A DNA stretch of 64,000 bases from Primulina eburnea (taxonomy: Eukaryota; Streptophyta; Magnoliopsida; Lamiales; Gesneriaceae), in the NCBI RefSeq assembly GCF_022965805.1, contig NC_133108.1, forward strand, positions 22,535,545 through 22,599,544, given 5' to 3'. Made by a program: the position numbers and the translations under genes. Position 1 is the stretch's first letter, and each line of letters opens with the position of its first letter. The notes beneath the pieces were generated by a model. It was not told the origin of the DNA. It did no database searches and saw nothing but the letters and a program-made list of their open reading frames with translations. Shown piece by piece: positions 47,021-59,522 of the stretch.

Positions 47021-47494
47021 CACTATAAAAAATGTTAATTTAGAAAAGCGTCGCTATATTTTCCAGTGGTATTTTGAATTTCGTCGCCAATTTAACGATA
47101 GTTTTTGAATTTGAAAACCGTTGACAAATTAGCGACGGTTTAAAATAATCTTTGTTAATTGAATTTTCCCACGATTTCAAAAAATCGTAGGCAATTTACA
47201 ATGATTTTTAAAATCGTGGGCAAACTAACGACGTTTTTTTTAAACCGTCTCTAAAATTAGCGACAGATGTATTATTCCATCGCAATATTAGCGTCATAAT
47301 ATTAAAAACGTCACATTAATTACATAGCAACAGTTTTTAAAATATCTCTGTAACTAATTGAAACTAAATTTTTATGTATTAAATTACGTCACAATTTTTT
47401 TAATTTTTTAAATTAGATTCAAATTAACGACGATTTTTTCAAAAACTATAGCTAATTAGCGATAGTTTTGGGTAATTCGTTGCTCATCAGCGAC

Positions 47495-47545
<51 letters not shown>

Positions 47546-47681
47546 CCGTCAAATTTAAATTTAAATCAAAATCAACAATTCTATTGTCAATTTATCGTAA
47601 GTTAAAATTGATAGCAACGATAGAACTTAGATATATCATAAGTTGGATAATGAGTTCTTAATCCATGAGTATTGTACTAGT
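47021..47681. mobile_element. CACTA-like (En/Spm) non-autonomous fragment
   Basis: Begins CACTATAAAAAATG and is full of short words close to AGCGACGGTTT in both orientations, the subterminal pattern of CACTA elements. A possible right end is GTACTAGTG at 47673-47681. The termini are not good inverted copies and no 3-bp target duplication is clear. No transposase. Confidence 0.45.
47492..47550. repeat. (TA)n run within a palindrome
   Basis: About 23 TA units (47499-47544) flanked by GACGGTT and AACCGTC, giving a nearly perfect 59-bp palindrome. Confidence 0.9.
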
Positions 47682-48224
47682 GTAGAACCATATTGATAAT
47701 TAAAATATTAACTTATTATGTTTGATAAATATTCAAATACATTATAAAAATTTATAAAAATTAAAACATATTGACAATTTTACTTAAATAATCAAATACA
47801 TTATAACTTAATAAATTATGTTTGATAAATATTCAAATATATTATAAAAAATTTTAAAATAAAAACATATTAAAATTTTAAATAATATAATTTCATTAAA
47901 AAATAATTGTGACAAATATTAATTTCATCGATATTCTAAGGACGTGTTTTCAATAAACGTCGTTAATTTCGGGGGCAGAAATTTATTGGTTTTTGAAAAT
48001 CAGTAAAAAACTGTTTTTTTTTTTTTTTTTGCGGTCAAGAAAAGGATGAATTCGAATTTTGTCGAAACTAAAATCATCAAGAAGATAAAAACTGATAATT
48101 CACACACAGTACAAAGATCGGACAAACAAATGCGTCTGCCGGATTTGTCGCGACGATTTTCCAACTTGACAGGCTCTTGAAAGGTTAGCTGAGACGGAAA
48201 ATGTACAGTAGTTAGTCCTGTTTT
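47682..48224. other. AT-rich DNA, nothing assigned
   Basis: Repeated AAATATTCAAATACATTATAA-like phrases around 47725-47870 suggest small local duplications; a T run lies at about 48015-48031. One phrase near 47950 (AATAAACGTCGTTAATTTCG) resembles the CACTA-like words to the left, so that fragment might extend further. Confidence 0.3.
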
Positions 48225-48884
48225 AAGGCCATCTCCAATCCATAAATCTATTTTGGTGCAGTTTCTGCATTAAAATAGTGCAGTTTCTGCACCAAATATA
48301 ACATTCATCTCCAACTCATTTACTTCAAATCTTACACTAAAAAGTATATTCCTAGAATTTTCCATTTGTTTACTATTTATTTATATATTTAACAATATAA
48401 TTATAATTAATGTTAATATTAGTTATTAAATGTATAATTTTTAAAATTTAGTGATATAATTATAATTATATGTTATAATTACTGATGATTTAGTTTGTTT
48501 ATCTTTTATTATAATTACATATTCTCGGATCCGATATTTCAAATTATTGATGATTTAGTTTGTTTATCCTTTATTATATTTGCATTTAAATTATCTGAAT
48601 TCGAATTTGTATTTTTATTTCAACTGTGTTTTCGAATGTTTAAATATTATTCAATAAATTTGTGTGTTAAATGTTTAATTATAAAATTATTTAAAAATAT
48701 ATTTATAAATTTATATAATTAAATATTTTAAATTTTATTATTAAATATCTAATTATTAAAATAATAAAAAAATATTTTTAAATATATCTAATTATTAAAT
48801 TAATATAATAATAATATCGTATTATTAGATAAATAATATTTATATTCTTAAATATTTATAATTAAAAAAAAAAAAAGTAACTTC
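48225..48884. mobile_element. MITE-like end, disrupted
   Basis: GGCCATCTCCAATCCATAAA near 48228 resembles the terminal sequence of small plant inverted-repeat elements, followed by TTGGTGCAG and CTGCACCAAA words. The matching inverted end is not visible, perhaps lost or on the far side of element I (57476 on has GGCGCAGG words). The rest is very AT-rich. ACTTC at 48880-48884 is the left target duplication of I. Confidence 0.3.
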
Positions 48885-49384
48885 TGTGGGGACCCGGACG
48901 CTAATCAAGTTCTTAATCATAAATGGGACTAATTAATCAATTGAAAACAGGGTCTAAATTTTTTTTTTTTTTTTAAATGCGGAACGTAGTGAAATCAAAC
49001 CATATATACATATCAGTATATATATAAAATACCAGTCCTGTATTTCAACATTTATTCAAACTAGGGTTTAAAACTAAAGTCAAGTGTTTAACCCTACATC
49101 TAGTCCAAGTCCGGTGCCACCACTCTAATCACGATCTAGCTCTTCATCTCCTCGACCCTGAACCTGTCCCACCTGTTGTCAAGTACACATACAGACAAGA
49201 CAACAGCCGGATAAACCGGTGAGAATATACTCCCAGTATAAATCAATGAAACATGCAACCATATAAACAATATAAAGCATGTAATCAGGTAACATGAATA
49301 TGTATCATAATCCGAAACATAAACAATACTCGTAGCTACATCATTTAAGACAGACTCAATCCTAGTCTAGGGATCCCGGTTTCC

Positions 49385-49575
49385 AGATGTGGTATTCCTA
49401 TATCGAATTCCGTAAAGGAGGGAACCATAATCTCTATTACTCGATATAACCAGTACCCCGGTATTCCTATATCGAATTCCGTAATAGAAGAATTCCAACC
49501 CCTTTACTCGATATAACCAAATATGGTGTTCCTATATCGAATTCCGTAATGGATTCCATTACTCGATATAACCAT
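49385..49575 (-). repeat. Inverted-repeat array in I LTR
   Basis: Three copies of TTCCTATATCGAATTCCGTA ... TTACTCGATATAACCA, inverted relative to the array in J (37039-37222). Second copy in the 5' LTR at 56097-56280. Confidence 0.8.
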
Positions 49576-50488
49576 ACATCCAGTGTCCTGACCTATTCGT
49601 CATGGACTGTAGCCCTATCGCTAGCATCCTATCTTGTGACATCGTGCAATGTGCCGTGGCGATACCACCACTATCCGGCACGGTGTGTCACAAGACAGTT
49701 CGACTAATACCTGTCATCTAAATATCAAGAGCACAAGTATATTAATCAAATAAATGCAAATATCAATGCAATAAATAAAGTATGTGATTTAGGGAAACCC
49801 AAGTCCAGCCGACTCAAGTCCATCTCCCAATACCACATTGACTTATACCTTTCTTTGCAGTCTCGGTTTCCCGCTCAGTCAAAGTCCTGACCTCAAGGCC
49901 TGTCTGGTACTGACAATATCAACAGTCTCATATCAATATACCATTCAATTCCATAATAATCTGATCAATCTGGATTTAATTCAAAATCACCGGTATAACG
50001 GTACAATTCCAATATCCCCGTCTATACCAATTCACTAGATAATAGTTACAATCTATAACTCATATCCAATACAATCTATAATCAATCCATAATCCAAATC
50101 TGTCCGGTATCAACTGATTATAATCAGAAAATCATAACAATTCCATAATCAGTCTATTTCTTAATCTGACTTCGATTCTATGATGTCTACTATGTCAAGA
50201 ACAACATATATGAGTTCCATTCAATTCTGACAATAGCATAATTTCAAAGCATGTCAAAACGTAGCAAAACTTACGTCCAGTTGTAGCCTACGTTGCTAGG
50301 AACTCGGTACCGAAGTCAGAATCAAAATCAGACGGACGGATTGATCGCACGATTGAATTTAAGATCAAAAGCTAAACTTTCCCCGAGCTTCCGTTTCTTG
50401 TTTCTGAGGATGAATTGCATGTACATATATATATATATATACACGACATGCAGCCAAGCAAGTGGCTCGTCCTTGGCCAACCACGTCT

Positions 50489-50665
50489 CTCGCTCGGGCG
50501 GACATAAGTTTCCGCCCGGGCGAGTAACTCTCGGCCCTCGCAATTCAAGCAGTCTCGCTCGGGCGAGCACAAACTTCCGCCCGAGCGAGTAACTCTCGGC
50601 CCTCTTTCAGAATTCCGTCTCGCTCGAGCGGACAAAAACTTCCGCCCGGGCGAGACACTTTCGGC
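50489..50665 (-). repeat. CpG-rich repeats in I LTR (3 units)
   Basis: Three units of CGCTCGGGCGG ... CCGCCCGGGCGAG with GTAACTCTCGGCCCTC linkers, the inverted equivalent of 30107-30280 in D. Copy in the other LTR at 57194-57370. Confidence 0.82.
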
Positions 50666-50765
50666 CCACCTCTTGGCTCTTCCTATTTCTTGGTCCGGGT
50701 TATAATCGTGTCCACTAATAATTAATAATCTCAGATTAACATGATACAAAATCTTGGGCATTACA

Positions 50766-50804
50766 TTTTTCCCCCCCTAAGATACGATTTCGTCCTCGAA
50801 ATCA
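50766..50804 (-). promoter_or_regulatory. Polypurine tract and conserved motif of I
   Basis: On the minus strand TTTCGAGGACGAAATCG, then TTAGGGGGGGAAAAA directly before the 3' LTR. Confidence 0.83.
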
Positions 50805-50862
50805 CGAGCATTTCATTCGTATCAATAAGGAGTATATACAAACACTGTATAAGAAATTTACA

Positions 50863-53800
50863 TCAGTGAAATAATGCTGGGAATTCCTGTCTCATATCTG
50901 ATTCAGTCTCCCACGTGGCTTCTTCAACCCCATGACGAGTCCATTGTACTTTCACAAGAGGAATCGTCTTTGTTCTGAGCTGTTTTTCTTTACGATCGAT
51001 AATCCGGATCGGTTTCTCAACATAACTCAATGTCTCATCCAGCTCAGTCTCGTCTGGTCGAATCACGTGAGAATCATCAGGGAGATATTTCCGCAGCATC
51101 GATACATGAAAGACATCATGTATCTCAGATAATGAAGGCGGCAAAGCAAGTCGATAGGCACGATCTCCTATCTTTTCGAGAATCTCATAAGGACCTACAT
51201 ATCGTGGAGACAATTTCCCTTTCTTGCCAAATCTGCTAACACCTCTGAAAGGAGAAATCTTCAGGAATACTCGGTCTCCAGCCTCAAATACCAACGGTCG
51301 TCGTCTGATGTTGGCATACTTGGCTTGTCTGTCCTGAGCTGCCTTCATTTTCTTCTGAATCAATTTCACTTTCTCGGTCATATCTCTGATCATCTCAGGT
51401 CCAGTCTCAGGAACTTCAGAGATATCATCCCAATACAGAGGGGATCGACATTTCTTTCCGTACAACGCTTCGAATGGTGCCATCTCAATACTCGTCTGAT
51501 AGCTGTTGTTGTACGAAAACTCACAAAGAGGCAATGCATCTTGCCAAGTAGTGCTAAAATCTAGCACCACTGTTCTCAGCATATCTTCCAGGGTCTGGAT
51601 AGTTCGCTCTGACTGTCCATCGGTCTGTGGATGATATGCGGTGCTCAAATGTAACTTCGTACCAAGAGCTTGCTGTAAACTCTGCCAGAAGTGGGAAGTA
51701 AATCGAGGATCACGATCTGAAACAATCGACTTCGGCACTCCGTGCAATCTAACCACTTCCTTGACATAAATATCAGTCATCTGATCATATCGGTACGTCA
51801 TCTTGTATGGAATAAAACATGCTGATTTGGTCAATCGATCAATCACGACCCAAATCGCATCACAACCTCGGGAGGATCTCGGCAACTGTGTCACAAAATC
51901 CATGGAAATGTGATCCCATTTCCATTCAGGAATGGACAAACTCTGTAACAATCCTCCTGGTTTCTTTCTTTCAGCTTTCACCTGTTGGCAATTCAGACAC
52001 TTGGCTACAAATTCGGTCACATCAGATTTCATTTGTTTCCACCAATACTGTGTCTTTAAATCATTATACATTTTTCTGCCACCAGGATGAATACTGAATC
52101 GACTGTTGTGCGCTTCTGACAATATCTGTCGTCTCAAATCTGAAACATTCGGCACAACCAGGCGATTATTCACATACAAGACGTTATCACGTACCTGATA
52201 CTCTGATCGATGTCCTGCTCTAACCATCGATACTGATTTCTGTACATTCTGATCACCTCGCTGAGCTGCCTTAATTCTCATAATCAGCTCTGGTTCTACT
52301 TGCACCGTATAAAGTCTTAACGGTCCATAATCTGTTTCAAATTCTAATCCAGACAAACAGCAGTCTTCTATCAAATTCGATACACCAATCGTCGATAAGG
52401 ATAGTGCACATACCTTTCGACTCAGTGCATCAGCTGCTGCATTGGACTTCCCTGGATAATACTTGATTTCACAATCGAAATCTTTCAATAAATCCAGCCA
52501 TCTTCGCTGTCTCATATTCAATTCTGATTGCGAAAACAGATATTTCAAGCTATGATCAGAATAAATTTCGAATTTCTCACCGTACAGATAATGTCGCCAT
52601 ATCTTCAATGCAAAGACTATGGCTGCCAATTCAAGATCATGAATTGGGTAACGAGTCTCATGTGGTTTCAATTGTCTAGAGGCATAGGCAATGACATGCC
52701 CTCGCTGCATCAGTATATATCCCAACCCTCTGTGAGATGCATCACAATAAACCACAAAGTCACCAGTACCTGAAGGAATCGTCAACACAGGCGCACTGGT
52801 TAATCTTTTCTTTAATTCAAGAAAACTGGTCTCACATTCCTCAGACCAATTAAACGGGGCATTTTTCTGAGTCAACTGTGTAATCGGTTTGGCAATACTC
52901 GAAAAATCTTGAATAAATCGTCGGTAATATCCTGCCAAACCCATAAAACTGCGAATTTCCGGCACAGATGTAGGTCTCGGCCAAGAAATCACTGCCTCAA
53001 CCTTACTAGGATCAACTGATATACCGTCTCCCGATATAATGTGACCCAAAAACACAACCTGTTTCAGCCAAAACTCGTATTTCGACAGTTTCGCATACAA
53101 CTTCTCAGTTCTCAGAATTCTCAACACCGTCCTCAGATGATTAGCATGCTCAATCATATTCTTTGAATAAATCAATATATCATCAATGAATATGATCACA
53201 AAATCATCTAAGTATTTCTGAAATACGCGGTTCATCAATCCCATAAATACCGCCGGTGCATTCGTCAAACCAAATGGCATGACAATAAACTCATAATGTC
53301 CATACCTCGTTCTGAATGCTGTCTTTGAGATATCAGAGTCCCTGACTCTCAGTTGATGGTATCCAGATCTCAAGTCGATCTTGGAATACACAGATGAACC
53401 TTGCAACTGATCAAACAGATCATCAATACGAGGCAAGGGGTATTTATTCTTTACCGTTGCCTTGTTCAGTTGCCTATAGTCGATACAAAGTCTCATCGAC
53501 CCGTCTTTCTTTCTCACGAACAGTACTGGAGCACCCCAAGGAGATACACTCGGTCTGATATATCCTTTGGCCAGTAAATCCTCCAACTGTTCTTTCAATT
53601 CTTTCAACTCGATCGGTGCCATCCTGTAAGGAGCTCTCGAAATCGGAACTGTTCCTGGCATTAGCTCAATGCTGAAGTCTATCTCTCGAATCGGAGGCAA
53701 TCCCGGAATCTCATCTGGAAAGACATCAGCAAACTCGCACACCACTGGCAAATCTGCCAATGCTGGGCTCGTTTTCAGTAAGTCAACTGAATATACCAGG

Positions 53801-55350
53801 AATCCATCCGCTCCCTTCTGCAATAATCGAGTCATATCCATTGCAGATATTAAAGGAATTCTCGCTCGAGAACCCTTACCGTAAAATTTCCACTCCTTAG
53901 CCATCTCAGGTCTGAATCGAACAATCTTGTGGAAACAATCGTATGTAGCTCGGTACTTGGTCAACATGTCGATGCCGACAATGCAATCAAAATCAGATAA
54001 ACCAATAACCATACAGTCTAAATCAATCGTATGCCCATCGTACTGCAGTATACACGATTTCACAGATTTTACCGATATTAACCCTGTTCCTAACGGCGAC
54101 GTGACAGATACTACAGTAGCTAAGGACTCAACAGGCAATGAATGCATTAAAGCAAATCGCTCAGACATAAAAGTATGTGATGCACCAGTATCAATCAGTA
54201 CGTAAGCAGGATAACCAGAAATAAAACAGTTACCTGCAACTACATCATCAGGTGCATCCTGTGCCTGCTCCTCGGTCAAAGCAAAAACTCTGGCCTGCTG
54301 TCTCGGAGGCTGGCTCACGATCTGGCCCCCTCCTGGCCTCTGCTGTGACAGAGTAGACGGTGCTGGCTGAAAAGTGTGCACGGCAGACGGTCGTCTACAT
54401 GTCTGAGCCGCTGATCCAGATGACTCAGCAGCCTGTGATCCCTGGGCACTCCTTTGGGGACACACTCGAGCAAAGTGTCCTTGCTGTCTACAGATACGAC
54501 AGCTGCCAACTACTCCTCGGCACTGATCTGTGGAATGCCTCCCTCCACAAGTACCACAGTATGGTCCTGCATAGCTCTGGATCTGACCGGTCTGTCTAGA
54601 GCCACTCGAACTGGACGAGGTAGTCCCTGATTTCTTGAATTGCTTCCCTCTAGCCTTCAAGAAATCCTTCTTTCCGCTACCGCTGCTGCCACCTTCAAAT
54701 CTAGGAGGTGGTTGCTGTCCCGGTGCTGGAAGCACAAACGAAGCCTCTTTCTGCCTCATCAGGCCTGCCTCGGCTCCCTTGGCTCTATTCAGGGCATCGG
54801 TGAAATTGTTGGGCCTCCCAGTATTCACCAGCGTAAAAATCTCAGGATTTAGGCCATTTATGAACTGGTCTGCTACGGCCTCATCATGTTCAGCTACGTG
54901 GGGAGCAAATCGGAGTAGTGTCGAAAACTTAGCCACATAATCCTCAATGTTCAACTGGCCTTGTTTCAGGTTTGCAAACTCGGCTCCCTTGTCCTTCCTA
55001 TAAGAAACTGGAAAGAACCGTAGATAAAATTCAGTCTTAAACACATTCCAGGTAATTGCCGTACCTCGCTGTTCCAATGCCCTTTTTGTCGTAATCCACC
55101 AGTGTTTAGCAACATCATGCAACTGGTGTATTATCAGTTTCGCCCTCTTTTCCTCCGTATACTCCAAAGAGTCAAACAGTGATTCAATGTCGTCCAACCA
55201 ACTTTCACAATCCACGGAGTTCTCCGTTCCTTTCAAAGTCGGTGGATGAAATGACTGAAACCGTTTCAGCAATTTCTCCATTGCTGTAGGTGTCACATCC
55301 ATGGGAGGATTCGAGGTACTCCCCTGTTCTGGCATTCTCCTCGGAGGCAT
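50863..55350 (-). CDS. gag-pol: Gag-pol polyprotein of element I, intact
   Basis: 1495 codons without a stop, from ATG 55350 ([14 protein letters not shown]). Order: Gag domain (about 40-190); basic Gly/Ser-rich region; CCHC knuckle [14 protein letters not shown] (about 285-298); aspartic protease [12 protein letters not shown] (about 385); reverse transcriptase with LCIDYRQLN and [10 protein letters not shown] (about 722); RNase [11 protein letters not shown] (about 870); integrase zinc domain [13 protein letters not shown] and CLNCQQ (about 1085-1125), catalytic region with [18 protein letters not shown] and [12 protein letters not shown] (about 1160-1255); chromodomain-like C-terminus with [19 protein letters not shown]. 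One Lys codon is missing in RNase [11 protein letters not shown] where B, C and D have a residue between H and S (K, T and K). This is the only undamaged polyprotein in the window. Confidence 0.95.
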   Translation of the reverse strand: MPPRRMPEQGSTSNPPMDVTPTAMEKLLKRFQSFHPPTLKGTENSVDCESWLDDIESLFDSLEYTEEKRAKLIIHQLHDVAKHWWITTKRALEQRGTAITWNVFKTEFYLRFFPVSYRKDKGAEFANLKQGQLNIEDYVAKFSTLLRFAPHVAEHDEAVADQFINGLNPEIFTLVNTGRPNNFTDALNRAKGAEAGLMRQKEASFVLPAPGQQPPPRFEGGSSGSGKKDFLKARGKQFKKSGTTSSSSSGSRQTGQIQSYAGPYCGTCGGRHSTDQCRGVVGSCRICRQQGHFARVCPQRSAQGSQAAESSGSAAQTCRRPSAVHTFQPAPSTLSQQRPGGGQIVSQPPRQQARVFALTEEQAQDAPDDVVAGNCFISGYPAYVLIDTGASHTFMSERFALMHSLPVESLATVVSVTSPLGTGLISVKSVKSCILQYDGHTIDLDCMVIGLSDFDCIVGIDMLTKYRATYDCFHKIVRFRPEMAKEWKFYGKGSRARIPLISAMDMTRLLQKGADGFLVYSVDLLKTSPALADLPVVCEFADVFPDEIPGLPPIREIDFSIELMPGTVPISRAPYRMAPIELKELKEQLEDLLAKGYIRPSVSPWGAPVLFVRKKDGSMRLCIDYRQLNKATVKNKYPLPRIDDLFDQLQGSSVYSKIDLRSGYHQLRVRDSDISKTAFRTRYGHYEFIVMPFGLTNAPAVFMGLMNRVFQKYLDDFVIIFIDDILIYSKNMIEHANHLRTVLRILRTEKLYAKLSKYEFWLKQVVFLGHIISGDGISVDPSKVEAVISWPRPTSVPEIRSFMGLAGYYRRFIQDFSSIAKPITQLTQKNAPFNWSEECETSFLELKKRLTSAPVLTIPSGTGDFVVYCDASHRGLGYILMQRGHVIAYASRQLKPHETRYPIHDLELAAIVFALKIWRHYLYGEKFEIYSDHSLKYLFSQSELNMRQRRWLDLLKDFDCEIKYYPGKSNAAADALSRKVCALSLSTIGVSNLIEDCCLSGLEFETDYGPLRLYTVQVEPELIMRIKAAQRGDQNVQKSVSMVRAGHRSEYQVRDNVLYVNNRLVVPNVSDLRRQILSEAHNSRFSIHPGGRKMYNDLKTQYWWKQMKSDVTEFVAKCLNCQQVKAERKKPGGLLQSLSIPEWKWDHISMDFVTQLPRSSRGCDAIWVVIDRLTKSACFIPYKMTYRYDQMTDIYVKEVVRLHGVPKSIVSDRDPRFTSHFWQSLQQALGTKLHLSTAYHPQTDGQSERTIQTLEDMLRTVVLDFSTTWQDALPLCEFSYNNSYQTSIEMAPFEALYGKKCRSPLYWDDISEVPETGPEMIRDMTEKVKLIQKKMKAAQDRQAKYANIRRRPLVFEAGDRVFLKISPFRGVSRFGKKGKLSPRYVGPYEILEKIGDRAYRLALPPSLSEIHDVFHVSMLRKYLPDDSHVIRPDETELDETLSYVEKPIRIIDRKEKQLRTKTIPLVKVQWTRHGVEEATWETESDMRQEFPALFH

Positions 55351-55574
55351 ATCTGATAACCAAAAGGGTTAGCGGTTCCAACAATAATCCTGTTTCAAGC
55401 CTCCCTGGATCATCTTACAGCTGATCCATTCCAATAATACACAATACCATATCAATAGCAGATAAGTCAGGTAACATGTATTAAAGCGGTAAACATGCTA
55501 GCAATCAAAAGCAAGGAAAGAAAATCTCATTCTACCCCGCTCACTAGCTCCTATCTCAATCTCAAGGATCTATC

Positions 55575-55586
55575 GCTCTGATACCA
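55575..55586 (-). promoter_or_regulatory. Primer binding site of element I
   Basis: TGGTATCAGAGC on the minus strand, five bases inside the 5' LTR end at 55592. Confidence 0.94.
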
Positions 55587-55591
55587 CCTGT

Positions 55592-57470
55592 TGTGGGGAC
55601 CCGGACGCTAATCAAGTTCTTAATCATAAATGGGACTAATTAATCAATTGAAAACAGGGTCTAAATTTTTTTTTTTTTAAAATGCGGAACGTAGTGAAAT
55701 CAAACCATATATACATATCAGTATATATATAAAATACCAGTCCTGTATTTCAACATTTATTCAAACTAGGGTTTAAAACTAAAGTCAAGTGTTTAACCCT
55801 ACATCTAGTCCAAGTCCAGTGCCACCACTCTAATCACGATCTAGCTCTTCATCTCCTCGACCCTGAACCTGTCCCACCTGTTGTCAAGTACACATACAGA
55901 CAAGACAACAGCCGGATAAACCGGTGAGAATATACTCCCAGTATAAATCAATGAAACATGCAACCATATAAACAATATAAAGCATGTAATCAGGTAACAT
56001 GAATATGTATCATAATCCGAAACATAAACAATACTCGTAGCTACATCATTTAAGACAGACTCAATCATAGTCTAGGGATCCCGGTTTCCAGATGTGGTAT
56101 TCCTATATCGAATTCCGTAAAGGAGGGAACCATAATCTCTATTACTCGATATAACCAGTGCCCCGGTATTCCTATATCGAATTCAGTAATAGAAGAATTC
56201 CAACCCCTTTACTCGATATAACCAAATATGGTGTTCCTATATCGAATTCCGTAATGGATTCCATTACTCGATATAACCATACATCCAGTGTCCTGACCTA
56301 TCCGTCATGGACTGTAGCCCTATCGCTAGCATCCTATCTTGTGACATCGTGCAATGTGCCGTGGCGATACCACCACTATCCGGCACGGTGTGTCACAAGA
56401 CAGTTCGACTAATACCTGTCATCTAAATATCAAGAGCACAAGTATATTAATCAAATAAATGCAAATATCAATGCAATAAATAAAGTATGTGATTTAGGGA
56501 AACCCAAGTCCAGCCGACTCAAGTCCATCTCCCAATACCACATTGACTTATACCTTTCTTTGCAGTCTCGGTTTCCCGCTCAGTCAAAGTCCTGACCTCA
56601 AGGCCTGTCTGGTACTGACAATATCAACAGTCTCATATCAATATACCAGTCAATTCCATAATAATCTGATCAATCTGGATTTAATTCAAAATCACCGGTA
56701 TAACGGTACAATTCCAATATCCCCGTCTATACCAATTCACTAGATAATAGTTACAATCTATAACTCATATCCAATACAATCTATAATCAATCCATAATCC
56801 AAATCTGTCCGGTATCAACTGATTATAATCAGAAAATCATAACAATTCCATAATCAGTCTATTTCTTAATCTGACTTCGATTCTATGATGTCTACTATGT
56901 CAAGAACAACATATATGAGTTCCATTCAATTCTGACAATAGCATAATTTCAAAGCATGTCAAAACGTAGCAAAACTTACGTCCAGTTGTAGCCTACGTTG
57001 CTAGGAACTCGGTACCGAAGTCAGAATCAAAATCAGACGGACGGATTGATCGCACGATTGAATTTAAGATCAAAAGCTAAACTTTCCCCGAGCTTCCGTT
57101 TCTTGTTTCTGAGGATGAATTGCATGTACATATATATATATATATACACGACATGCAGCCAAGCAAGTGGCTCGTCCTTGGCCAACCACGTCTCTCGCTC
57201 GGGCGGACATAAGTTTCCGCCCGGGCGAGTAACTCTCGGCCCTCGCAATTCAAGCAGTCTCGCTCGGGCGAGCACAAACTTCCGCCCGAGCGAGTAACTC
57301 TCGGCCCTCTTTCAGAATTCCGTCTCGCTCGAGCGGACAAAAACTTCCGCCCGGGCGAGACACTTTCGGCCCACCTCTTGGCTCTTCCTATTTCTTGGTC
57401 CGGGTTATAATCGTGTCCACTAATAATTAATAATCTCAGATTAACATGATACAAAATCTTGGGCATTACA
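55592..57470 (-). repeat. 5' LTR of element I
   Basis: 1879 bp; same content as the 3' LTR: CpG-rich repeats 57194-57370, TA promoter run 57128-57149, hairpin 55878-55911, array 56097-56280. Confidence 0.94.
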
Positions 57471-57697
57471 ACTTCCCTGCGACAAATTGGCGCAGGGTTC
57501 CCTCCACGCCAAATATAGCGCAGGTGCGCTATTTTGAAGACAAGTATTTAACCCGTGCGATGCACGGGATGATATTTTAAAAAATTAGTGAAATTAAATA
57601 AATATTTAAATTAAAAAATATAATATAATTCTAAAAAATAAAAATAAAAACTATTTTTCGCTAATTTTAAAAAAAAATTCTTAAGTACAACGCATGT
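57471..57697. other. Spacer with short palindromes
   Basis: After the ACTTC duplication (57471-57475) come GGCGCAGG and GCGCAGGTGCGC words, then CCCGTGCGATGCACGGG (57552-57568), a 7-bp stem with a 3-bp loop, then AT-rich DNA. It may be the far half of the small element cut by I; no ORF. Confidence 0.4.
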
Positions 57698-58970
57698 TGT
57701 AGAACCCGTAAATTAGACTACGTATAAGTCATGCATAATTCTAGTATTTAAAATTAAAATGATTTTTATTGTATGAATATTTAAATTCTTTTCTTTAAAT
57801 TTATTTATTTTACGCAGTAGTTTAATTATAATATTTTCAGTTAAATAAGTGAGGCCGGACTGGAGATGGAGTATTGAGATAAGTTAATAAAGACTCATTT
57901 AAGAAGTGGTAATTTAGCATGTTAGTAAATATAATTTAAAAATTTGGCATGCATGCAAGTTATTAAACTTCTTTGGTATTTTATTTAATTGTTTTTAAAG
58001 CATTAAATGCTTGTTTATTTCATTAATTTATGTTTAATTATTTTTATGCATTTTAGGCATAATTCATGTATGATAGGATTTAATTCATGAAATTCATGCA
58101 TTAGAATTTCTAGATGCATTTCACGTTCAAACGAGGATCGGAGGCCGAATAATTTTCAGGAAAATTATTTTATTATACGATTTATTTTTATAAATTAACT
58201 TAAAGCATTTTAAGAGTATTTTTCGAAAATGGAAATTTTGGGTATTTTTACCCGCAGGATTTTAATTTTTGGCGGTACGCGAATTTTATCAAATCGGAGA
58301 ACTTTTTGAGAGTTCGGATAATATTTTCAAGAACTTGCCTACCCGAAATATTTTTCAGGGATGTGTTTGGACTTAATGAGCTTATTTTTAAGCTTAATGG
58401 ATCCTAAATTCATTTTATCCCCATTTAAACCCAACTCTTGGCCTATTAGCATTTTCCTAACTATTTAATTAGCATCCTAAGCTAACCTTAACCTAAACTT
58501 AATCCTCCTATCAGCCTACACCACCCCTCCTCTCTCATTTCTCTCGGTTTCCTCAAGAAAATCAGCAGCAACCTCTCGGCCATAGCTCATTCTTGCATCA
58601 AAGTTCCCCTGGCGTTCCCCGCTTCGAGTTTTCTTGCGTTTATTGCATCAAGGCACGCTATGTAACATCTTTTCTGCATCATTCACGTAATATATGTCTG
58701 ATGTGTATGTATTATGCATGAAATATTTCGATCCAGTTCATGGCATGAAGAGTTTTCGGTTTGTGCATGTATTCTTGCATTTTCTTTCATGCTTGCTACT
58801 CACGTTTCGGTTTTGTGGTGCAAGGGGCTGCTGAGTTGGATTGTCAAGAGCAGGTAACAATCGGGTGTGATAGCTGTAGGTGCAGGAGTGGGAATTTGAT
58901 GGAGTTTGGTTCGAAGCCGTGATGGCTATGCGGATCGAGACTTGGGATAGTGGGTGGTTCCTTGGATGTA
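57698..58970 (+). repeat. LTR H, 5' part (relative of LTRs E and G)
   Basis: Starts TGTAGAACCCGTAAATTAG and is collinear with LTR E for roughly 1.1 kb, including GGCCGGACTGGAGATGGAGT and GCATCAAGGCACGC. Homology fades near 58900-58970, so the right edge is approximate; the 3' half is missing. Confidence 0.65.
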
Positions 58971-59219
58971 AGAAATATGACACATATTAAAAGAGGCGTG
59001 GCGTGTAGGAATTGGCGACGGCCAATAAACCTACCATTTTTTACGAACAGCACATGCAGCCTCAAATTTTAAAAATTTGAGATGTGCACGTATCTCCTCT
59101 TTGATAATTAAGCTCTCACAATAAACTCGTTGATGGTATGAGTTGCCTATAAATACCGAAGGCATTGAGGTCCCTAAGTACACAATCTCATACAGAATAA
59201 TACACCATCTACAGAGATA
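58971..59219 (+). other. Unassigned promoter-like sequence
   Basis: CTATAAATAC at 59149-59158 within GC-balanced DNA ahead of the protease relic. It could be the promoter part of another LTR. No coding sequence. Confidence 0.3.
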
Positions 59220-59522
59220 TTGGAGTGTTTAGAAGGCTTCAATCGGAGGAAAATCAGAAAAATCAAAATGATTCAATGGCTGGAGGTAACGCTCGATTTA
59301 GCTTCCGCATTTTTGTTTATCGAGCTACAGGGCCACACAGTCTACGTTGACCTTATAGTATTGCGGATGCTTGAGTTTGACATCATTCTAGAAGTGCATT
59401 GGTTGTCGAATAATGGAGTGTCCATCGATTTCCAATAAAAATCAGTGAGGGTCATACCATTGGGCAAGGAAGAGTTTGTATTCGAGTCAAGTTGACGCAA
59501 CAACATTCCACAGATGATATCA
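59220..59522 (+). pseudogene. Gypsy aspartic protease relic
   Basis: The frame containing VYVDLIVLRMLEFDIILEVH (near 59341) aligns with VYADLIVLPMPEFDIILGMD of element C (near 27964), followed by VSIDFQ, a stop, and a further collinear stretch to about 59490. Only the second half of the protease is present; the catalytic Asp region is absent. It is on the plus strand, so it is not part of element G. Confidence 0.7.

Larger units (their letters stand above)
48885..50765 (-). repeat. 3' LTR of element I
   Basis: On the minus strand TGTAATGCCCAAGATTTTGT to GTCCGGGTCCCCACA. Holds the CpG-rich repeats (50489-50665), TA promoter run (50423-50444), conserved hairpin (49173-49206) and the ATATCGA/TCGATAT array (49385-49575) shared with J. 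Confidence 0.94.
48885..57470 (-). mobile_element. Gypsy (chromovirus) element I, complete and apparently intact
   Basis: On the minus strand: 5' LTR 57470-55592, primer site 55586-55575, gag-pol 55350-50863, polypurine tract 50778-50766, 3' LTR 50765-48885. ACTTC at 48880-48884 and 57471-57475 is the target duplication. LTRs of 1879 and 1881 bp differ at about seven sites plus a poly-T length change. The uninterrupted frame and near-identical LTRs make it the youngest element here and a candidate autonomous copy. Confidence 0.95.

Noticed and set aside
59220..59522. Endogenous pararetrovirus fragment behind a TATA-like box
   Set aside because: The only coding trace matches the Gypsy protease of element C; no movement or coat protein motif.
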